Source of the DNA: Sphingomonadales bacterium
GTDB lineage: Bacteria; Pseudomonadota; Alphaproteobacteria; Sphingomonadales; Sphingomonadaceae
NCBI GenBank assembly: GCA_027486415.1
Contig: JAIXPC010000003.1
Span: forward strand, 1 to 55,241
DNA: 55,241 nt
Direction of reading: 5' to 3'
Shown here piece by piece: positions 1-8,597 of the stretch (position 1 is the first letter of the stretch; each line of letters opens with the position of its first letter). The notes beneath the pieces are model-generated. The model saw nothing but the letters and a program-made list of their open reading frames with translations. It was not told the DNA's origin and did not search any database. Both the position numbers and the translations under genes were made by a program.

Positions 1-699
1 CTGCTGAAGGACAATATCAGCATCGAGGACGAGCGCGCCAAGCTGTGGGACGCGATGGGCAAGCTGGAACAGATGGTCCACATGTCCAAGGTGCTCGACG
101 AGAAGCTGGAGGAGCGCGCGGCCGAACTGGACGTGTCGGACCCGGCCAAGGCCAAGGCCATCCGCGAGAATGCGCTGTTCTATGTGCGCCAGCGCACGCA
201 GGATCTGCTGACCCAACTGGCGGTCAGCGTGCAGGGCTATCTGGCGCTCGACCTGGTCAAGAAAAACAATGTCGAGCTGATGAAGGGCGTTGACCGCGCC
301 AGCACGACGACGGTGAGCGCGCTGCGCACGGCGGTGACCGTGGCCGAGGCGATGACCAACCAGAAGCTGGTGCTGGAACAGATCACCCAGCTCAACACCA
401 CGACGGCCGGCATTATCGATTCGACCGGCGAGCTGCTGAAGAGCAATACCGCGACCATCCACGAGCAGGCCGCTGCTTCGACCATCCCGGTCGAAACGCT
501 GCAGCGCGCGTTTCAGAATGTCTATCAGACGATGGACGCCATCGACACGTTCAAGCTGAAATCGCTGGAAGCGATGAAGACGACGGTGGATACGCTGTCG
601 GTCGAGGTCGAGAAGAGCCGTGCCTATGTCGCCCGCGCGCAAGGCCAGGCCGAAGCCCAGATCGCCGGCCCGCAGAGCAGCCTGACCGCCCTCGCCTGA
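1..699 (+). CDS. Toxic anion resistance protein, TelA/KlaA family (5' truncated by window)
   Basis: The frame is open from base 1 to a TGA at 697-699, so only the last ~232 residues are present; the family is usually around 400 aa. The visible part is mostly charged and amphipathic helix, with segments such as RQRTQDLLTQLAVSVQGYLA, NNVELMKGVDRASTTT and LVLEQITQLNTTTAGIID, all typical of the TelA family (tellurite and other toxic-anion resistance; exact biochemical role unsettled). No membrane segment is visible. The gene is followed after one base by a small membrane protein gene, a pairing also seen in Bacillus (xpaC-yceH). Family assignment is firm; the substrate is not shown by the sequence. 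Confidence 0.85.
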   Translation: MLKDNISIEDERAKLWDAMGKLEQMVHMSKVLDEKLEERAAELDVSDPAKAKAIRENALFYVRQRTQDLLTQLAVSVQGYLALDLVKKNNVELMKGVDRASTTTVSALRTAVTVAEAMTNQKLVLEQITQLNTTTAGIIDSTGELLKSNTATIHEQAAASTIPVETLQRAFQNVYQTMDAIDTFKLKSLEAMKTTVDTLSVEVEKSRAYVARAQGQAEAQIAGPQSSLTALA

Positions 700-700
700 G

Positions 701-1411
701 ATGGCATCGAACGCGCCTTTCAACGAAGCCGAAGCCCGTCGCCGCCGCCTGGCGCGCGCCGAGGCCATGCAGCTGGCGCGCAGCCGGCGCTGGGAAAAGC
801 GCAAGGCGGCGATGGCGACGCGCGTCACGCGCGGCATGATCGCGTTCTTCACCGCGATTGCCGCCTTCACCGTCTATGGCTGGATGGTCGATGGCATGGG
901 CCTTGGCCTGTTCTTGCTGGCCATCCTTCTGGTGCCGATGGCCACCATCGCCGGCATGCTGCTGCCTGTGGGCGGGCCGGATGTTGACGCCATGGACAAG
1001 GCCGCCCCAGCGGAATTGCCGGCCATCACCGAGAGTTTTCTGGAGCGCAAGCGCAAGGCGCTGCCGCGGCTCGCCGCGCCGCAACTGGATGGCATCGCCG
1101 TGCAGCTGGCGTCGCTGGAAATCCAGCTGACGCGCGTGGCTCCCGATCATCCGGTGGCGCAGGATGTCGGCCGGCTGCTGTCCAGCCATCTGCCCGAGCT
1201 TGTCGACCGCTACACGCGCATTCCGCCGCTGCAACGGTCAAGTGTCGTCGAACATGACGGCCGCACACCGGAACTGACGGTGATCGACGGGCTGAAGACC
1301 GTCGAAGCCGAGCTCGCCCGCGCATCGGCCCAACTGGCCGAGCAAGACCGTGACGGCCTGCGGATTCAGGGCAAGTTCCTGGAGGCGCGCTACAAGGAAG
1401 GCCAGGGTTAG
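701..1411 (+). CDS. Two-TM membrane protein next to TelA, XpaC-like
   Basis: A 236-aa protein whose ATG lies one base after the upstream stop, so the two genes are almost certainly co-transcribed. It has a basic Arg-rich N-terminus (residues ~12-45), two adjacent hydrophobic segments (~46-62 and ~65-88), then a soluble, helical C-terminal part with an LPELVDRYTRIPP segment. Layout and position match the XpaC-type partner of TelA proteins (often annotated 5-bromo-4-chloroindolyl phosphate hydrolysis protein), but I see no catalytic motif. The XpaC link rests on context and topology more than on residues. A role alongside TelA at the inner membrane is an inference. Confidence 0.6.
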   Translation: MASNAPFNEAEARRRRLARAEAMQLARSRRWEKRKAAMATRVTRGMIAFFTAIAAFTVYGWMVDGMGLGLFLLAILLVPMATIAGMLLPVGGPDVDAMDKAAPAELPAITESFLERKRKALPRLAAPQLDGIAVQLASLEIQLTRVAPDHPVAQDVGRLLSSHLPELVDRYTRIPPLQRSSVVEHDGRTPELTVIDGLKTVEAELARASAQLAEQDRDGLRIQGKFLEARYKEGQG

Positions 1412-1421
1412 GCCGACGGCC

Positions 1422-2564
1422 TTATTGCAACGCCCGCGCCAGCAGCGCCTCGTAAATCGCCGTCAGGCCTTCGATGTCGGCCACCGCGGCGTGTTCATCC
1501 ACCTTGTGCATCGATTGGCCCGGCAGGCCGAATTCTACCACCGGGCAGAGGCGGCGGATGAAGCGCGCGTCGGACGTGCCGCCGGTGGTGGACAGTTCGG
1601 GCGTGCGCCCGGTCACGTCGGTGATTGCGGCGCTGACCAGGGCTGACAAGGCACCGGGTTCGGTGAGGAAGGCCTCTCCGGAGATCTTCACGTCCACGTT
1701 TGCCGACGGCGCGTGGGCAGCGACAGTGGCCCGGATCCAGTCTCCCAGCGCCGCGCCCGTGTGTTCGGTATTGAACCTGATGTTGATGCGCGCCCGCGCC
1801 TGGGCCGGGATCAGGTTGGTGGCGGGGTTGCCGACCGAGACATCGGTGATTTCCAGATTCGACGGCTGGAACCAGGCGTTGCCGCTGTCGAGGTGACGCG
1901 CCTTCAGGGCGGACAGGATGGCGACCAGCCGCGTGATCGGATTGTCGGCCCGGTCGGGGTAGGCGACATGGCCCTGCGCGCCGTTCACCGTGATCCAGGC
2001 GTTGAAGCTGCCACGCCGGCCGATCTTGACCATGTCGCCCAGGTGATGCTGCGACGTGGGCTCACCGACAAGGCAGAGATCGGGGACGAAGCCTTGCGCT
2101 TCCATCCAGTCCAGCATGGGCGCGGTGCCGAACGTGGCCGGGCCTTCCTCGTCACCGGTGATGATGAAGCTGAGGCGGCCGACCAGCGGCCCGCGTGACA
2201 GGTGACGCGCGGCGGCGGCGATCATGGCAGCGAGCGCGCCTTTCATGTCGGCGGCGCCGCGCCCGACCACGAAGCCATCGCGGATGGCGGCGGCGAACGG
2301 ATCCTCGCTCCAGCCGGCCAGGTCGCCGGCCGGCACCACGTCGCTGTGGCCGGCGAAGGCGAAATGCGGCCCGGACCCGCCTGACAGGGTGGCGAAGAGA
2401 TTGTCCACCGGGCCGTCGGGCGGGTGGCCGAAGGGCAGGCGGGTGCAGGTGAAGCCCAGGCCCGTCAGCGCGCGCTCGAGCACATCGAGCGCGCCTTCGT
2501 CAGCCGGGGTGACGCTGGGGCAGGTGATCAAGGCCTGGGTGAGGGCAATGGGGTCGATGGTCAT
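1422..2564 (-). CDS. dapE: Succinyl-diaminopimelate desuccinylase
   Basis: M20-family zinc peptidase that hydrolyses N-succinyl-LL-2,6-diaminopimelate in lysine and peptidoglycan precursor synthesis. Visible family motifs are the metal ligands in FAGHSDVVPAG (~70-80) and GRGAADMKGALAAM (~102-115), the catalytic/metal region GDEEGPA (~137) and the C-terminal PGQSMHKVDEHA with the last metal His. The length of 380 aa is normal. The ATG at 2564 overlaps the TGA of the upstream DUF1499 gene by one base; an in-frame GTG three bases upstream (2567) is an alternative start. It closes a minus-strand run GST - DUF1499 - dapE with coupled starts. Confidence 0.95.
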   Translation of the reverse strand: MTIDPIALTQALITCPSVTPADEGALDVLERALTGLGFTCTRLPFGHPPDGPVDNLFATLSGGSGPHFAFAGHSDVVPAGDLAGWSEDPFAAAIRDGFVVGRGAADMKGALAAMIAAAARHLSRGPLVGRLSFIITGDEEGPATFGTAPMLDWMEAQGFVPDLCLVGEPTSQHHLGDMVKIGRRGSFNAWITVNGAQGHVAYPDRADNPITRLVAILSALKARHLDSGNAWFQPSNLEITDVSVGNPATNLIPAQARARINIRFNTEHTGAALGDWIRATVAAHAPSANVDVKISGEAFLTEPGALSALVSAAITDVTGRTPELSTTGGTSDARFIRRLCPVVEFGLPGQSMHKVDEHAAVADIEGLTAIYEALLARALQ

Positions 2565-3274
2565 CACCCGGCTTTGCGCATTTCCGCGGCCACCCGGTCA
2601 AGATAGGCGGCGATGCGTCGCGCGTTGGCGCCCAGATCGCTTTCGCCGACCCGCGATTTCGATCGCACGTCGACGCGCGTGCCGGTGCCCGTGGCGGTCA
2701 GGCGGATGACGATATCGTCGCGATAGCCCCACCAAAGGCTGCGCTCGACCGCTTCGATGCGGCCGGCGGCGCGATCGGCAAGGATGATCTGCCAGTCCTT
2801 GTCGACGGCCGCCATCGCCACGTCGAACGCCTTGCCGGCATCCAGCGGCAGATCGAGCGGGCGCACCAGCGGATAGGCGCGCGCCTGCTGCGGCGCAAAG
2901 GCCGGGTTGTATTCCAGCGGCGAGGCATCCGGCCCGCGCAGCGCCGCATCGATGGAAACGAACGCCGGCGGGTTGCTGGTGTCGGTGGAAATGTCGTTGA
3001 TTGGCGGCTTGTCACTGGCGTTGAAGACGACGGCGATGGGAATGGCCGCCGCAGCAAAGCCGGCGGCAGCGGCGATCACCGTGATGGTGCCGCCGCGCCG
3101 GCGCAGCAGCTGATACAGGCACCAGGCTGCGCCCAGCCCGGCCAGCAGTGCCGCACCGACGAACACCCCCAGCGAGGCCTGCCAGCCGATCAGGCCAAAG
3201 CGGTGCAGCGGGCCGGCGGCCAGCATCAACAGGGCGGCGGCCAGCGTGGCGCGGGCGATGTTGGCGGGGTTCAT
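2564..3274 (-). CDS. DUF1499 domain membrane protein
   Basis: A 236-aa protein starting at the ATG at 3274, which overlaps the stop of the GST gene (ATGA). Three hydrophobic segments occupy the N-terminal ~95 residues; the remainder is soluble and ends with DVRSKSRVGESDLGANARRI, the signature end of DUF1499 proteins. No enzymatic function is established for the family. A much longer frame extends upstream, but that extension is the shadow of the GST gene, whose coding pattern is clear. The gene is translationally coupled to its neighbours on both sides; any link with DapE or GST function is unproven. Confidence 0.85.
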   Translation of the reverse strand: MNPANIARATLAAALLMLAAGPLHRFGLIGWQASLGVFVGAALLAGLGAAWCLYQLLRRRGGTITVIAAAAGFAAAAIPIAVVFNASDKPPINDISTDTSNPPAFVSIDAALRGPDASPLEYNPAFAPQQARAYPLVRPLDLPLDAGKAFDVAMAAVDKDWQIILADRAAGRIEAVERSLWWGYRDDIVIRLTATGTGTRVDVRSKSRVGESDLGANARRIAAYLDRVAAEMRKAG

Positions 3275-3945
3275 CGGCGTTTCTCCATGCCGGGGATGGC
3301 ATAGCGGGTGAAGGGGAAGCTCTCCTGCAACGCCTCCGCGCGCCATTCGGCCATGAACGGGTGGGCCAGCACGCGCTGCACATAGGCCTGTGCCTTGTCG
3401 CCCACCGGCAGGTGATAGGTGTCGATGCGGGTGCAGACGGGGGCAAACATGATGTCGGCAGCGCCGAAACGGCCAAACAGCCAGGGCTCGCCGGTGTCCT
3501 CGCCGAACCGGGCCAGCGCCTCGTCCCACAGCGCCTCGATCCGGGCGACATCGGCCATGATCTCGGGCGTCGGGGCAAAACTGGGGGCGTGGTGCTGCAG
3601 GTCCATCGGGCAGCCTCCGCGCAGGGCGGTGAATCCCGAATGCATTTCGGCACACATGGCATAGGCCAGCGCCCGGGCCTGGGGATCGCGCGGCCAGAAG
3701 CGATCGTGGCCGGCCTTGTCAGCCAAATAGAGCAGGATGGCGAAACTGTCCCAGATCGCCTCGCCATGATCCCACAGCACCGGCACCTTGCCCGATGGCA
3801 TGTCCTTCTTGGCCTCGCCGCTCAGCCATTCGGGCGAATCCATCACGCGCAATTCGGTCTCGAACGGCAGCAGGCTCTGCTTGGCGGCAAGCCAGCCGCG
3901 CAGGGACCAGCTGGAATAATTGCGATTGCCGATAATGATCTTCAT
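3271..3945 (-). CDS. Glutathione S-transferase family protein
   Basis: 224-aa thioredoxin-fold GST. The N-terminus MKIIIGNRNYSSWSLRGWL carries the Ser-containing catalytic region of this GST group; SGKVPVLWD (~residues 50-58) supplies the cis-Pro glutathione-binding turn, and the C-terminal half is the helical domain (WLFGRFGAADIMFAP). It probably conjugates or reduces electrophiles with glutathione in the cytoplasm; the substrate is unknown. The ATG at 3945 is the natural family start; longer upstream frames are non-coding. It lies divergently from aroQ across a 117-bp gap that must hold both promoters. Confidence 0.9.
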   Translation of the reverse strand: MKIIIGNRNYSSWSLRGWLAAKQSLLPFETELRVMDSPEWLSGEAKKDMPSGKVPVLWDHGEAIWDSFAILLYLADKAGHDRFWPRDPQARALAYAMCAEMHSGFTALRGGCPMDLQHHAPSFAPTPEIMADVARIEALWDEALARFGEDTGEPWLFGRFGAADIMFAPVCTRIDTYHLPVGDKAQAYVQRVLAHPFMAEWRAEALQESFPFTRYAIPGMEKRR

Positions 3946-4062
3946 GGCGAACGACCCATTTTCGCTGATGGGGCCAACATCGCCCAATCTGGCGGCCGGG
4001 GCAAGCGAAGGGGTAGGCCCCTCGGCTTGCCAGAGCGGTGCGATCATGCTTTGCCTGTGGCC

Positions 4063-4509
4063 ATGACCGACCAACCGCTCGTGCTCGTGCTCAACGGCCC
4101 CAATCTCAACCTGCTGGGCAGCCGGGAACCGCACATCTATGGCCATGAAACGCTGGACGACATCGCAGCGGCGCTGGAAACGCAGGCGCGGGGGCTGGGG
4201 GTGACGGTGGATATCCGCCAGTCCAACCATGAAGGCCATATCGTCGACTGGCTGCAGGAAGCCGGTGCGCGCGGCGCGCTGGCGGTGCTGTTGAATGCGG
4301 GCGCGCTCACCCACACGTCGATCGCCATCCATGATGCGATCAAGGCCATTTCAGTACCGGTGATCGAAGTTCACCTGTCAAACCCCCATGCGCGCGAGGA
4401 TTTTCGCCACACCAGCTTTGTGGCGCGCGCGGCAAAGGGGACGATTTCGGGATTTGGCGCCCGCAGTTACGCGCTGGCGCTGGACGCGGCGGCTGCTTTG
4501 CGGCAGTAA
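4063..4509 (+). CDS. aroQ: Type II 3-dehydroquinate dehydratase
   Basis: Third step of the shikimate pathway, 3-dehydroquinate to 3-dehydroshikimate, in the cytoplasm. The 148-aa length is exactly that of the dodecameric type II enzyme. Motifs: [17 protein letters not shown] near the N-terminus (catalytic Tyr and lid Arg), [28 protein letters not shown] with the catalytic His region, and VEVHLSN-like [13 protein letters not shown]. The ATG at 4063 gives the usual N-terminus; the frame open upstream of it is non-coding. It precedes accB by 34 bp, as in many alphaproteobacteria (aroQ-accB-accC). Confidence 0.97.
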   Translation: MTDQPLVLVLNGPNLNLLGSREPHIYGHETLDDIAAALETQARGLGVTVDIRQSNHEGHIVDWLQEAGARGALAVLLNAGALTHTSIAIHDAIKAISVPVIEVHLSNPHAREDFRHTSFVARAAKGTISGFGARSYALALDAAAALRQ

Positions 4510-4543
4510 GCCGGGCTTTCACTGGGGCAAGAGCGGGAACATC

Positions 4544-5047
4544 ATGCCTGACAAGACGGGAATTGTGGTCGATACCGGCCTGGTGCGTGAACTGGCCGAG
4601 TTGCTGGACGCCAGCAACCTGACCGAGATCGAGGTGAAGGACGGGGAGCGCGTGATCCGCGTGGCCCGCACTGCCGCCAACGTCACCATGGCGGCCGCGC
4701 CGGCGGCCTATGCGCCGGCAGCGCCGGTGGGTGGCTGGCCCGCACCGCCTCCTGCTGCTGCCGCCCCGGTCGCGGCTGCGCCTGCCGCTGGTGGCGACGA
4801 TGTCCGCAATCATCCCGGCGTGGTGAAATCGCCGATCGTCGGCACTGCCTATCTCACCCCCGAACCGGGGGCGCCGCCGTTCATTTCGGAAGGCGCTGCG
4901 GTGAAGCAGGGCGATACGCTGCTGATCGTCGAAGCCATGAAGGTGATGAACCCGATCACCGCGCCCAAGGGCGGCGTGATCAAGGCGATCCTGGTGAACA
5001 GCGAGCAGCCGGTGGAGTATGACCAGCCGCTCGTGATCATCGAGTAA
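4544..5047 (+). CDS. accB: Biotin carboxyl carrier protein of acetyl-CoA carboxylase
   Basis: 167-aa BCCP. The C-terminal biotinyl domain (~residues 90-167) contains EAMKVMN, whose lysine is biotinylated by BirA; the N-terminal helical region is joined by a flexible linker rich in Ala and Pro (~48-85), the normal layout. It carries the carboxybiotin between AccC and the AccAD transferase in malonyl-CoA formation for fatty acid synthesis. It sits 6 bp ahead of accC, forming the usual accBC operon with aroQ upstream. Confidence 0.97.
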   Translation: MPDKTGIVVDTGLVRELAELLDASNLTEIEVKDGERVIRVARTAANVTMAAAPAAYAPAAPVGGWPAPPPAAAAPVAAAPAAGGDDVRNHPGVVKSPIVGTAYLTPEPGAPPFISEGAAVKQGDTLLIVEAMKVMNPITAPKGGVIKAILVNSEQPVEYDQPLVIIE

Positions 5048-5053
5048 GCGCCT

Positions 5054-6412
5054 GTGTTCAAGAAGGTATTGATCGCCAACCGGGGTGAGATCGCGCTGCG
5101 CGTGCACCGCGCCTGCCGCGAAATGGGCATCCGCACCGTGGCGGTGCACTCCACCGCCGATGCCGATGCCATGCACGTGCGGCTGGCGGACGAGGCCATC
5201 TGCATCGGCCCGCCGTCGGCGACCGACTCCTATCTGAACATCCCCGCGATCATTTCGGCAGCCGAGATCGCGCAGGCTGATGCCATCCATCCCGGCTATG
5301 GCTTCCTGTCGGAAAACGCGCGTTTTGCCGAAATCGTGCAGGAGCATCGCATCACCTGGATCGGCCCCGATCCGGAACATATCCGCAAGATGGGCGACAA
5401 GGTGGAGGCCAAGCGCACCGCTGCCGCCCTGGGTCTGCCGCTGGTGCCGGGTTCGGATGGTCCGATCAGCAGCGTGGAAGAAGCGCTCGAAGTCGCGGAG
5501 ACGATTGGCTACCCGGTGCTGGTGAAGGCCGCTTCGGGTGGCGGTGGCCGCGGCATGAAGGTGATCCCCGATGCCGCCAGCCTGCCCTCGCTGGTGAGCC
5601 AGGCCAAATCCGAAGCCAAGGCCGCCTTTGGCGACGACACGGTTTATATCGAAAAATATCTGTCCGAGCCGCGCCACATCGAATTCCAGGTGTTTGGCGA
5701 TGGCCAGGGCGGCGCCGTCCACATGGGCGAACGCGATTGTTCGCTGCAGCGCCGCCACCAGAAGGTGCTGGAAGAAGCCCCGTCGCCGGCGCTTTCGGCG
5801 GCCGAGCGGGCGCGCATGGGCGAAGTTGTCCGCCAGGCCATTTCCAAGCTGAAATATCGCGGCGCCGGCACCATCGAATTCCTTTGGGAAAATGGCGAGT
5901 TCTTCTTCATCGAGATGAACACCCGCCTGCAGGTCGAACACCCGGTGACGGAAGCCATCACCGGCCTGGACCTGGTGCGCGAGCAGATCCGCGTTGCCGC
6001 CGGCCTGCCGTTGTCGGTCACGCAGGATCAGATCCATTTCGAAGGCCATGCCATCGAATGCCGCATCAACGCCGAAGATCCGGCGCTGTTCACGCCGTCG
6101 CCTGGCCGGGTCACCGATTTCCATCAGCCGGGCGGCCTGCACGTGCGGGTCGATTCGGCCCTGTATGATGGCTATCGCATCCCGCCTTACTATGATTCGC
6201 TGATTGCCAAGCTGATCGTTTACGGTGCCACTCGCGATGAGTGCTTGATGCGCCTGCGCCGCGCGCTGGAAGAATTCGTGATCCACGGGCCGAAGACGAC
6301 GATCCCGCTGCACCAGGCGCTGATCGAGGACCCGCAGTTCCTGAACGGCGATTATTCGATCAAGTGGCTGGAACGCTGGTTGGCCGCGAAGGCCGAGGCC
6401 GCCGCGCAATAA
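5054..6412 (+). CDS. accC: Biotin carboxylase subunit of acetyl-CoA carboxylase
   Basis: 452-aa ATP-grasp enzyme that carboxylates the biotin on AccB using bicarbonate and ATP. Seen in order: FKKVLIANRGEIALR (N-terminal domain), HPGYGFLSENA, the glycine-rich ATP lid KAASGGGGRGMKV (~residues 158-170), MGERDCSLQRRHQKV, the catalytic EMNTRLQVEHPVTE (~285-300) and the C-terminal domain with HAIECRINAEDP. The start is GTG at 5054, six bases after the accB stop, and gives the standard N-terminus. Length and motifs are complete. Confidence 0.98.
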   Translation: MFKKVLIANRGEIALRVHRACREMGIRTVAVHSTADADAMHVRLADEAICIGPPSATDSYLNIPAIISAAEIAQADAIHPGYGFLSENARFAEIVQEHRITWIGPDPEHIRKMGDKVEAKRTAAALGLPLVPGSDGPISSVEEALEVAETIGYPVLVKAASGGGGRGMKVIPDAASLPSLVSQAKSEAKAAFGDDTVYIEKYLSEPRHIEFQVFGDGQGGAVHMGERDCSLQRRHQKVLEEAPSPALSAAERARMGEVVRQAISKLKYRGAGTIEFLWENGEFFFIEMNTRLQVEHPVTEAITGLDLVREQIRVAAGLPLSVTQDQIHFEGHAIECRINAEDPALFTPSPGRVTDFHQPGGLHVRVDSALYDGYRIPPYYDSLIAKLIVYGATRDECLMRLRRALEEFVIHGPKTTIPLHQALIEDPQFLNGDYSIKWLERWLAAKAEAAAQ

Positions 6413-6452
6413 CCGGCTGTTCGGCGGGTCACTTTGGGACGATGATCGCGGC

Positions 6453-7133
6453 GTGACCCGTCCGCTCACCCACCGGCTGGATCCCGATATGCTGCTGCGC
6501 GCCTATGCCAGCGGCATCTTCCCGATGGCCGAACGCGCCGACAGCCCCGATGTGTTCTGGGTGGAGCCACGCCGGCGCGGGGTGTTGCCGCTGGAAGGCT
6601 TTCACCTGCCCAAAAGCCTTGCCAAGACATTGAAGCAGGAGAAGTTCCGCTTCAGCATTGATCGCGCCTTCGATGCCGTGCTGGCCGGCTGCGCCGAAGC
6701 GACGCCGGAACGCAGCGAAACCTGGATCAACCCGCTGATTGCCGAGGCCTATCTGGCGTTGCATGACCGCGGCCATGCCCATTCGGTCGAGGCGTGGACG
6801 CCCGAGGGTGAACTGGCCGGCGGGCTTTACGGCGTCCGGCTGGGCGCGGCCTTCTTTGGCGAATCGATGTTCACCCGGGTGACCGATGCCAGCAAATGCT
6901 GCCTGGCGGCGCTGGTGGCGCGGCTGCGTGTTGGAAGGTTCCGGTTGCTCGACACCCAGTTCCTGACCGCGCATCTCGCCCATTTCGGCACGATCGAGAT
7001 CCCGGCGAAAACCTATCGCGGCTTGCTGTCGGCAGCGGTTTCCGCTGGTGCCGATATCCGCGCTGTCGATGATGGTTCGGGCTTTGGTCCGTCCGGAAAA
7101 CGCATCGTGCAGCTCTTGAGCCAGACGTCATAG
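6453..7133 (+). CDS. aat: Leucyl/phenylalanyl-tRNA--protein transferase
   Basis: 226-aa L/F-transferase of the N-degron pathway, adding Leu or Phe from aminoacyl-tRNA to proteins with N-terminal Arg or Lys and so marking them for ClpS/ClpAP. Diagnostic segments are the N-terminal YASGIFPMA and FWVEPRRRGVLPL, then GGLYGVRLGAAFFGESMF (~127-145), TDASKCCLAAL and LLDTQFLTAHLAHFG. The start is GTG at 6453. Its last ~40 codons overlap the 3' end of the convergent DUF2155 gene by 121 bp, an unusually long convergent overlap. Confidence 0.95.
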   Translation: MTRPLTHRLDPDMLLRAYASGIFPMAERADSPDVFWVEPRRRGVLPLEGFHLPKSLAKTLKQEKFRFSIDRAFDAVLAGCAEATPERSETWINPLIAEAYLALHDRGHAHSVEAWTPEGELAGGLYGVRLGAAFFGESMFTRVTDASKCCLAALVARLRVGRFRLLDTQFLTAHLAHFGTIEIPAKTYRGLLSAAVSAGADIRAVDDGSGFGPSGKRIVQLLSQTS

Positions 7134-7564
7134 CGCGGATGTTCCATGACGTTGAGGCTGGGGCTTTCGGCATAGAGCCAGCCTGAGAACACCCGGCGCA
7201 CCTGGCCCCCCAGCCGTTCATCCACCTGCAGGAACCCGCCCTGCAGCCTGGGCCATTCCCACGGCGGCGTTGTCTCGCAGGTGCGTGCCGTGATGCGGAT
7301 GCCGGCGAAATCAACATATTGGCCGGGTTTCAGCGTGAAGAAACGCGACTGACCAGTGCGCTTGGCCAGCGCGCCGACGATCAGCACGCGATCCTTGACC
7401 GGCGTGACGCTTGTCACTCGGGGCGCGGCAGGTTTCGGCGCGGCCCTTGGCGGTTGGGGCGCCGGTTCGGGCGCCGGGTCTGGCGTCGGTGCGGCGGGCT
7501 GGGCGCTGGCGGCTGCGGCCCACGCACCGGCCACCAGCAGCAGCGCCTTATTGCGGCGGGACAT
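7013..7564 (-). CDS. DUF2155 domain protein, exported
   Basis: 183-aa protein with an N-terminal signal peptide (MSRRNKALLLVAGAWAAAASA), a Pro/Ala-rich linker (~22-48) and a C-terminal DUF2155 domain including FAGIRITARTCETTPPW and YDVWLKSCTMRFPDG, where the two Cys are probably disulfide bonded in the periplasm. Function is unknown; in sphingomonads and relatives it is kept between aat and the Mla-type gene, as here. The ATG at 7564 overlaps the mlaD-like stop by 17 bp; an in-frame start at 7594 is less likely because it adds residues before the signal peptide. The last ~40 codons lie antisense over the end of aat. Confidence 0.85.
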   Translation of the reverse strand: MSRRNKALLLVAGAWAAAASAQPAAPTPDPAPEPAPQPPRAAPKPAAPRVTSVTPVKDRVLIVGALAKRTGQSRFFTLKPGQYVDFAGIRITARTCETTPPWEWPRLQGGFLQVDERLGGQVRRVFSGWLYAESPSLNVMEHPRYDVWLKSCTMRFPDGPKPEPSSTARISAPAETAADSKPR

Positions 7565-8051
7565 CAGCGGGCGCAGGCGAAGCGGCAGGGGCATCGCCGC
7601 CGGAGCGGTTCACCACGCTGCCGATCAGGCTCATCAGGTCGGGCGCGCCAGAGGTTTCGGCGATTTCGCCGCCATCCTTCAGCATGTCCGCTTCAGCGCC
7701 CGGCGTCAGCGCGATGTAATTGCCGCCCAGCAGGCCTTCCGACGTGATGGCCGCCGACGAATCAATGGGCAGCTTCAGCTTGCTGTCCACCGACAGGCGC
7801 AGGACGGCCTGATAGCTGGTGGGATCCAGTTCCAGCCCGGTCACCTTGCCGACCTTGACGCCGGCCACCTTCACATCGGTGCCCAGCGTCACCCCGCCGA
7901 TATTGGGAAAGCGCGCCGTGAGCGCGACGCCGTCACTGCCTTCGCCAGCGCCGGTGCGGGCCCAGGCAAAGGCAACGAAGCCGGCCGCGGCGATGACGAC
8001 CAGCAGGCCGATCAGCGCTTCGGCGATATTGTCCTTCAAGGTGGCGCCCAC
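7548..8051 (-). CDS. mlaD: MlaD-family (MCE domain) phospholipid transport substrate-binding subunit
   Basis: ~167-aa protein with one N-terminal membrane helix (IAEALIGLLVVIAAAGFVAFA) and one MCE domain (~residues 35-115: ALTARFPNIGGVTLGTDVKV, GVKVGKVTGLELDP, SSAAITSEGLLGGNYIAL). MlaD forms a hexameric ring on the MlaFEB ABC transporter and moves phospholipids between the two membranes. The other mla genes are not in the window. The GTG at 8051 gives the usual short N-terminus (MGATLKDN); an in-frame TTG at 8069 is the alternative. It lies between the NDUFA12-type gene and the DUF2155 gene. Confidence 0.87.
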   Translation of the reverse strand: MGATLKDNIAEALIGLLVVIAAAGFVAFAWARTGAGEGSDGVALTARFPNIGGVTLGTDVKVAGVKVGKVTGLELDPTSYQAVLRLSVDSKLKLPIDSSAAITSEGLLGGNYIALTPGAEADMLKDGGEIAETSGAPDLMSLIGSVVNRSGGDAPAASPAPADVPPQ

Positions 8052-8073
8052 GGCGTGATCCCGGGCCAATCGA

Positions 8074-8463
8074 TCAGGCGTCTGGCGACCAGGCGCGATA
8101 ATCGCCGGTGGTGGCAGCGCGACTGCCGCCCGCCATCAGCGCGCCACGCGGGCTGTGAGCCAGCGCCGTGCCCGTGGCGTTGGGAGTCCATTCGCGTTCC
8201 CACACCCGCGTGGTCAGCGGCTTGGCCGACGGCGGATCGTTCACTGTCTTGTGCATCCACAGATGCCATTCCGGCGGGATGCGGCTGGCTTCGGGTTCAC
8301 CGTTGTAGATCACCCAGCGGCGTTCGCTGCGGCCCGCGCCGGAACGGTAATAGATGTTGCCCTGATCGTCGCGGCCAACTTCGGCGCCGGTGCGGGCGGT
8401 GGTGATGCGGGTGCCAAGGCCGGGGCCGTTCCACCAGGTGAAGATCGATTTCAAGACAGACAC
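8074..8463 (-). CDS. NADH:ubiquinone oxidoreductase accessory subunit NDUFA12 family
   Basis: 129-aa protein of the B17.2/NDUFA12 family, an accessory subunit of respiratory complex I found in alphaproteobacteria and mitochondria. Family features are the N-terminal FTWWNGPGLGTR, GRDDQGNIYYRS, RRWVIYNGEPEASRIPPEW and HLWMHKTVNDPPS. The start is GTG at 8463, preceded by AGGAAG seven bases upstream, which fixes it; a longer frame upstream is non-coding. First gene of the minus-strand run NDUFA12 - mlaD - DUF2155. The core nuo genes are outside the window. Confidence 0.93.
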   Translation of the reverse strand: MSVLKSIFTWWNGPGLGTRITTARTGAEVGRDDQGNIYYRSGAGRSERRWVIYNGEPEASRIPPEWHLWMHKTVNDPPSAKPLTTRVWEREWTPNATGTALAHSPRGALMAGGSRAATTGDYRAWSPDA

Positions 8464-8597
8464 GGGCGCACTTCCTTTGGGGCATCCAAAACACATTTTG
8501 CCGCACCGGCGCAACCCCGGTGTGGTTCGCAATAGGCATAGGGTGAAAAAGCCGCTAACCGGGCTGGCATGAACGTGGCTGCACCCGGCCGGCGGGC

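Noticed and set aside
4137..6469. Long minus-strand frames opposite aroQ, accB and accC
   Set aside because: Antisense shadows of well-characterised genes; translations are His/Gly/Arg-rich without domain structure.
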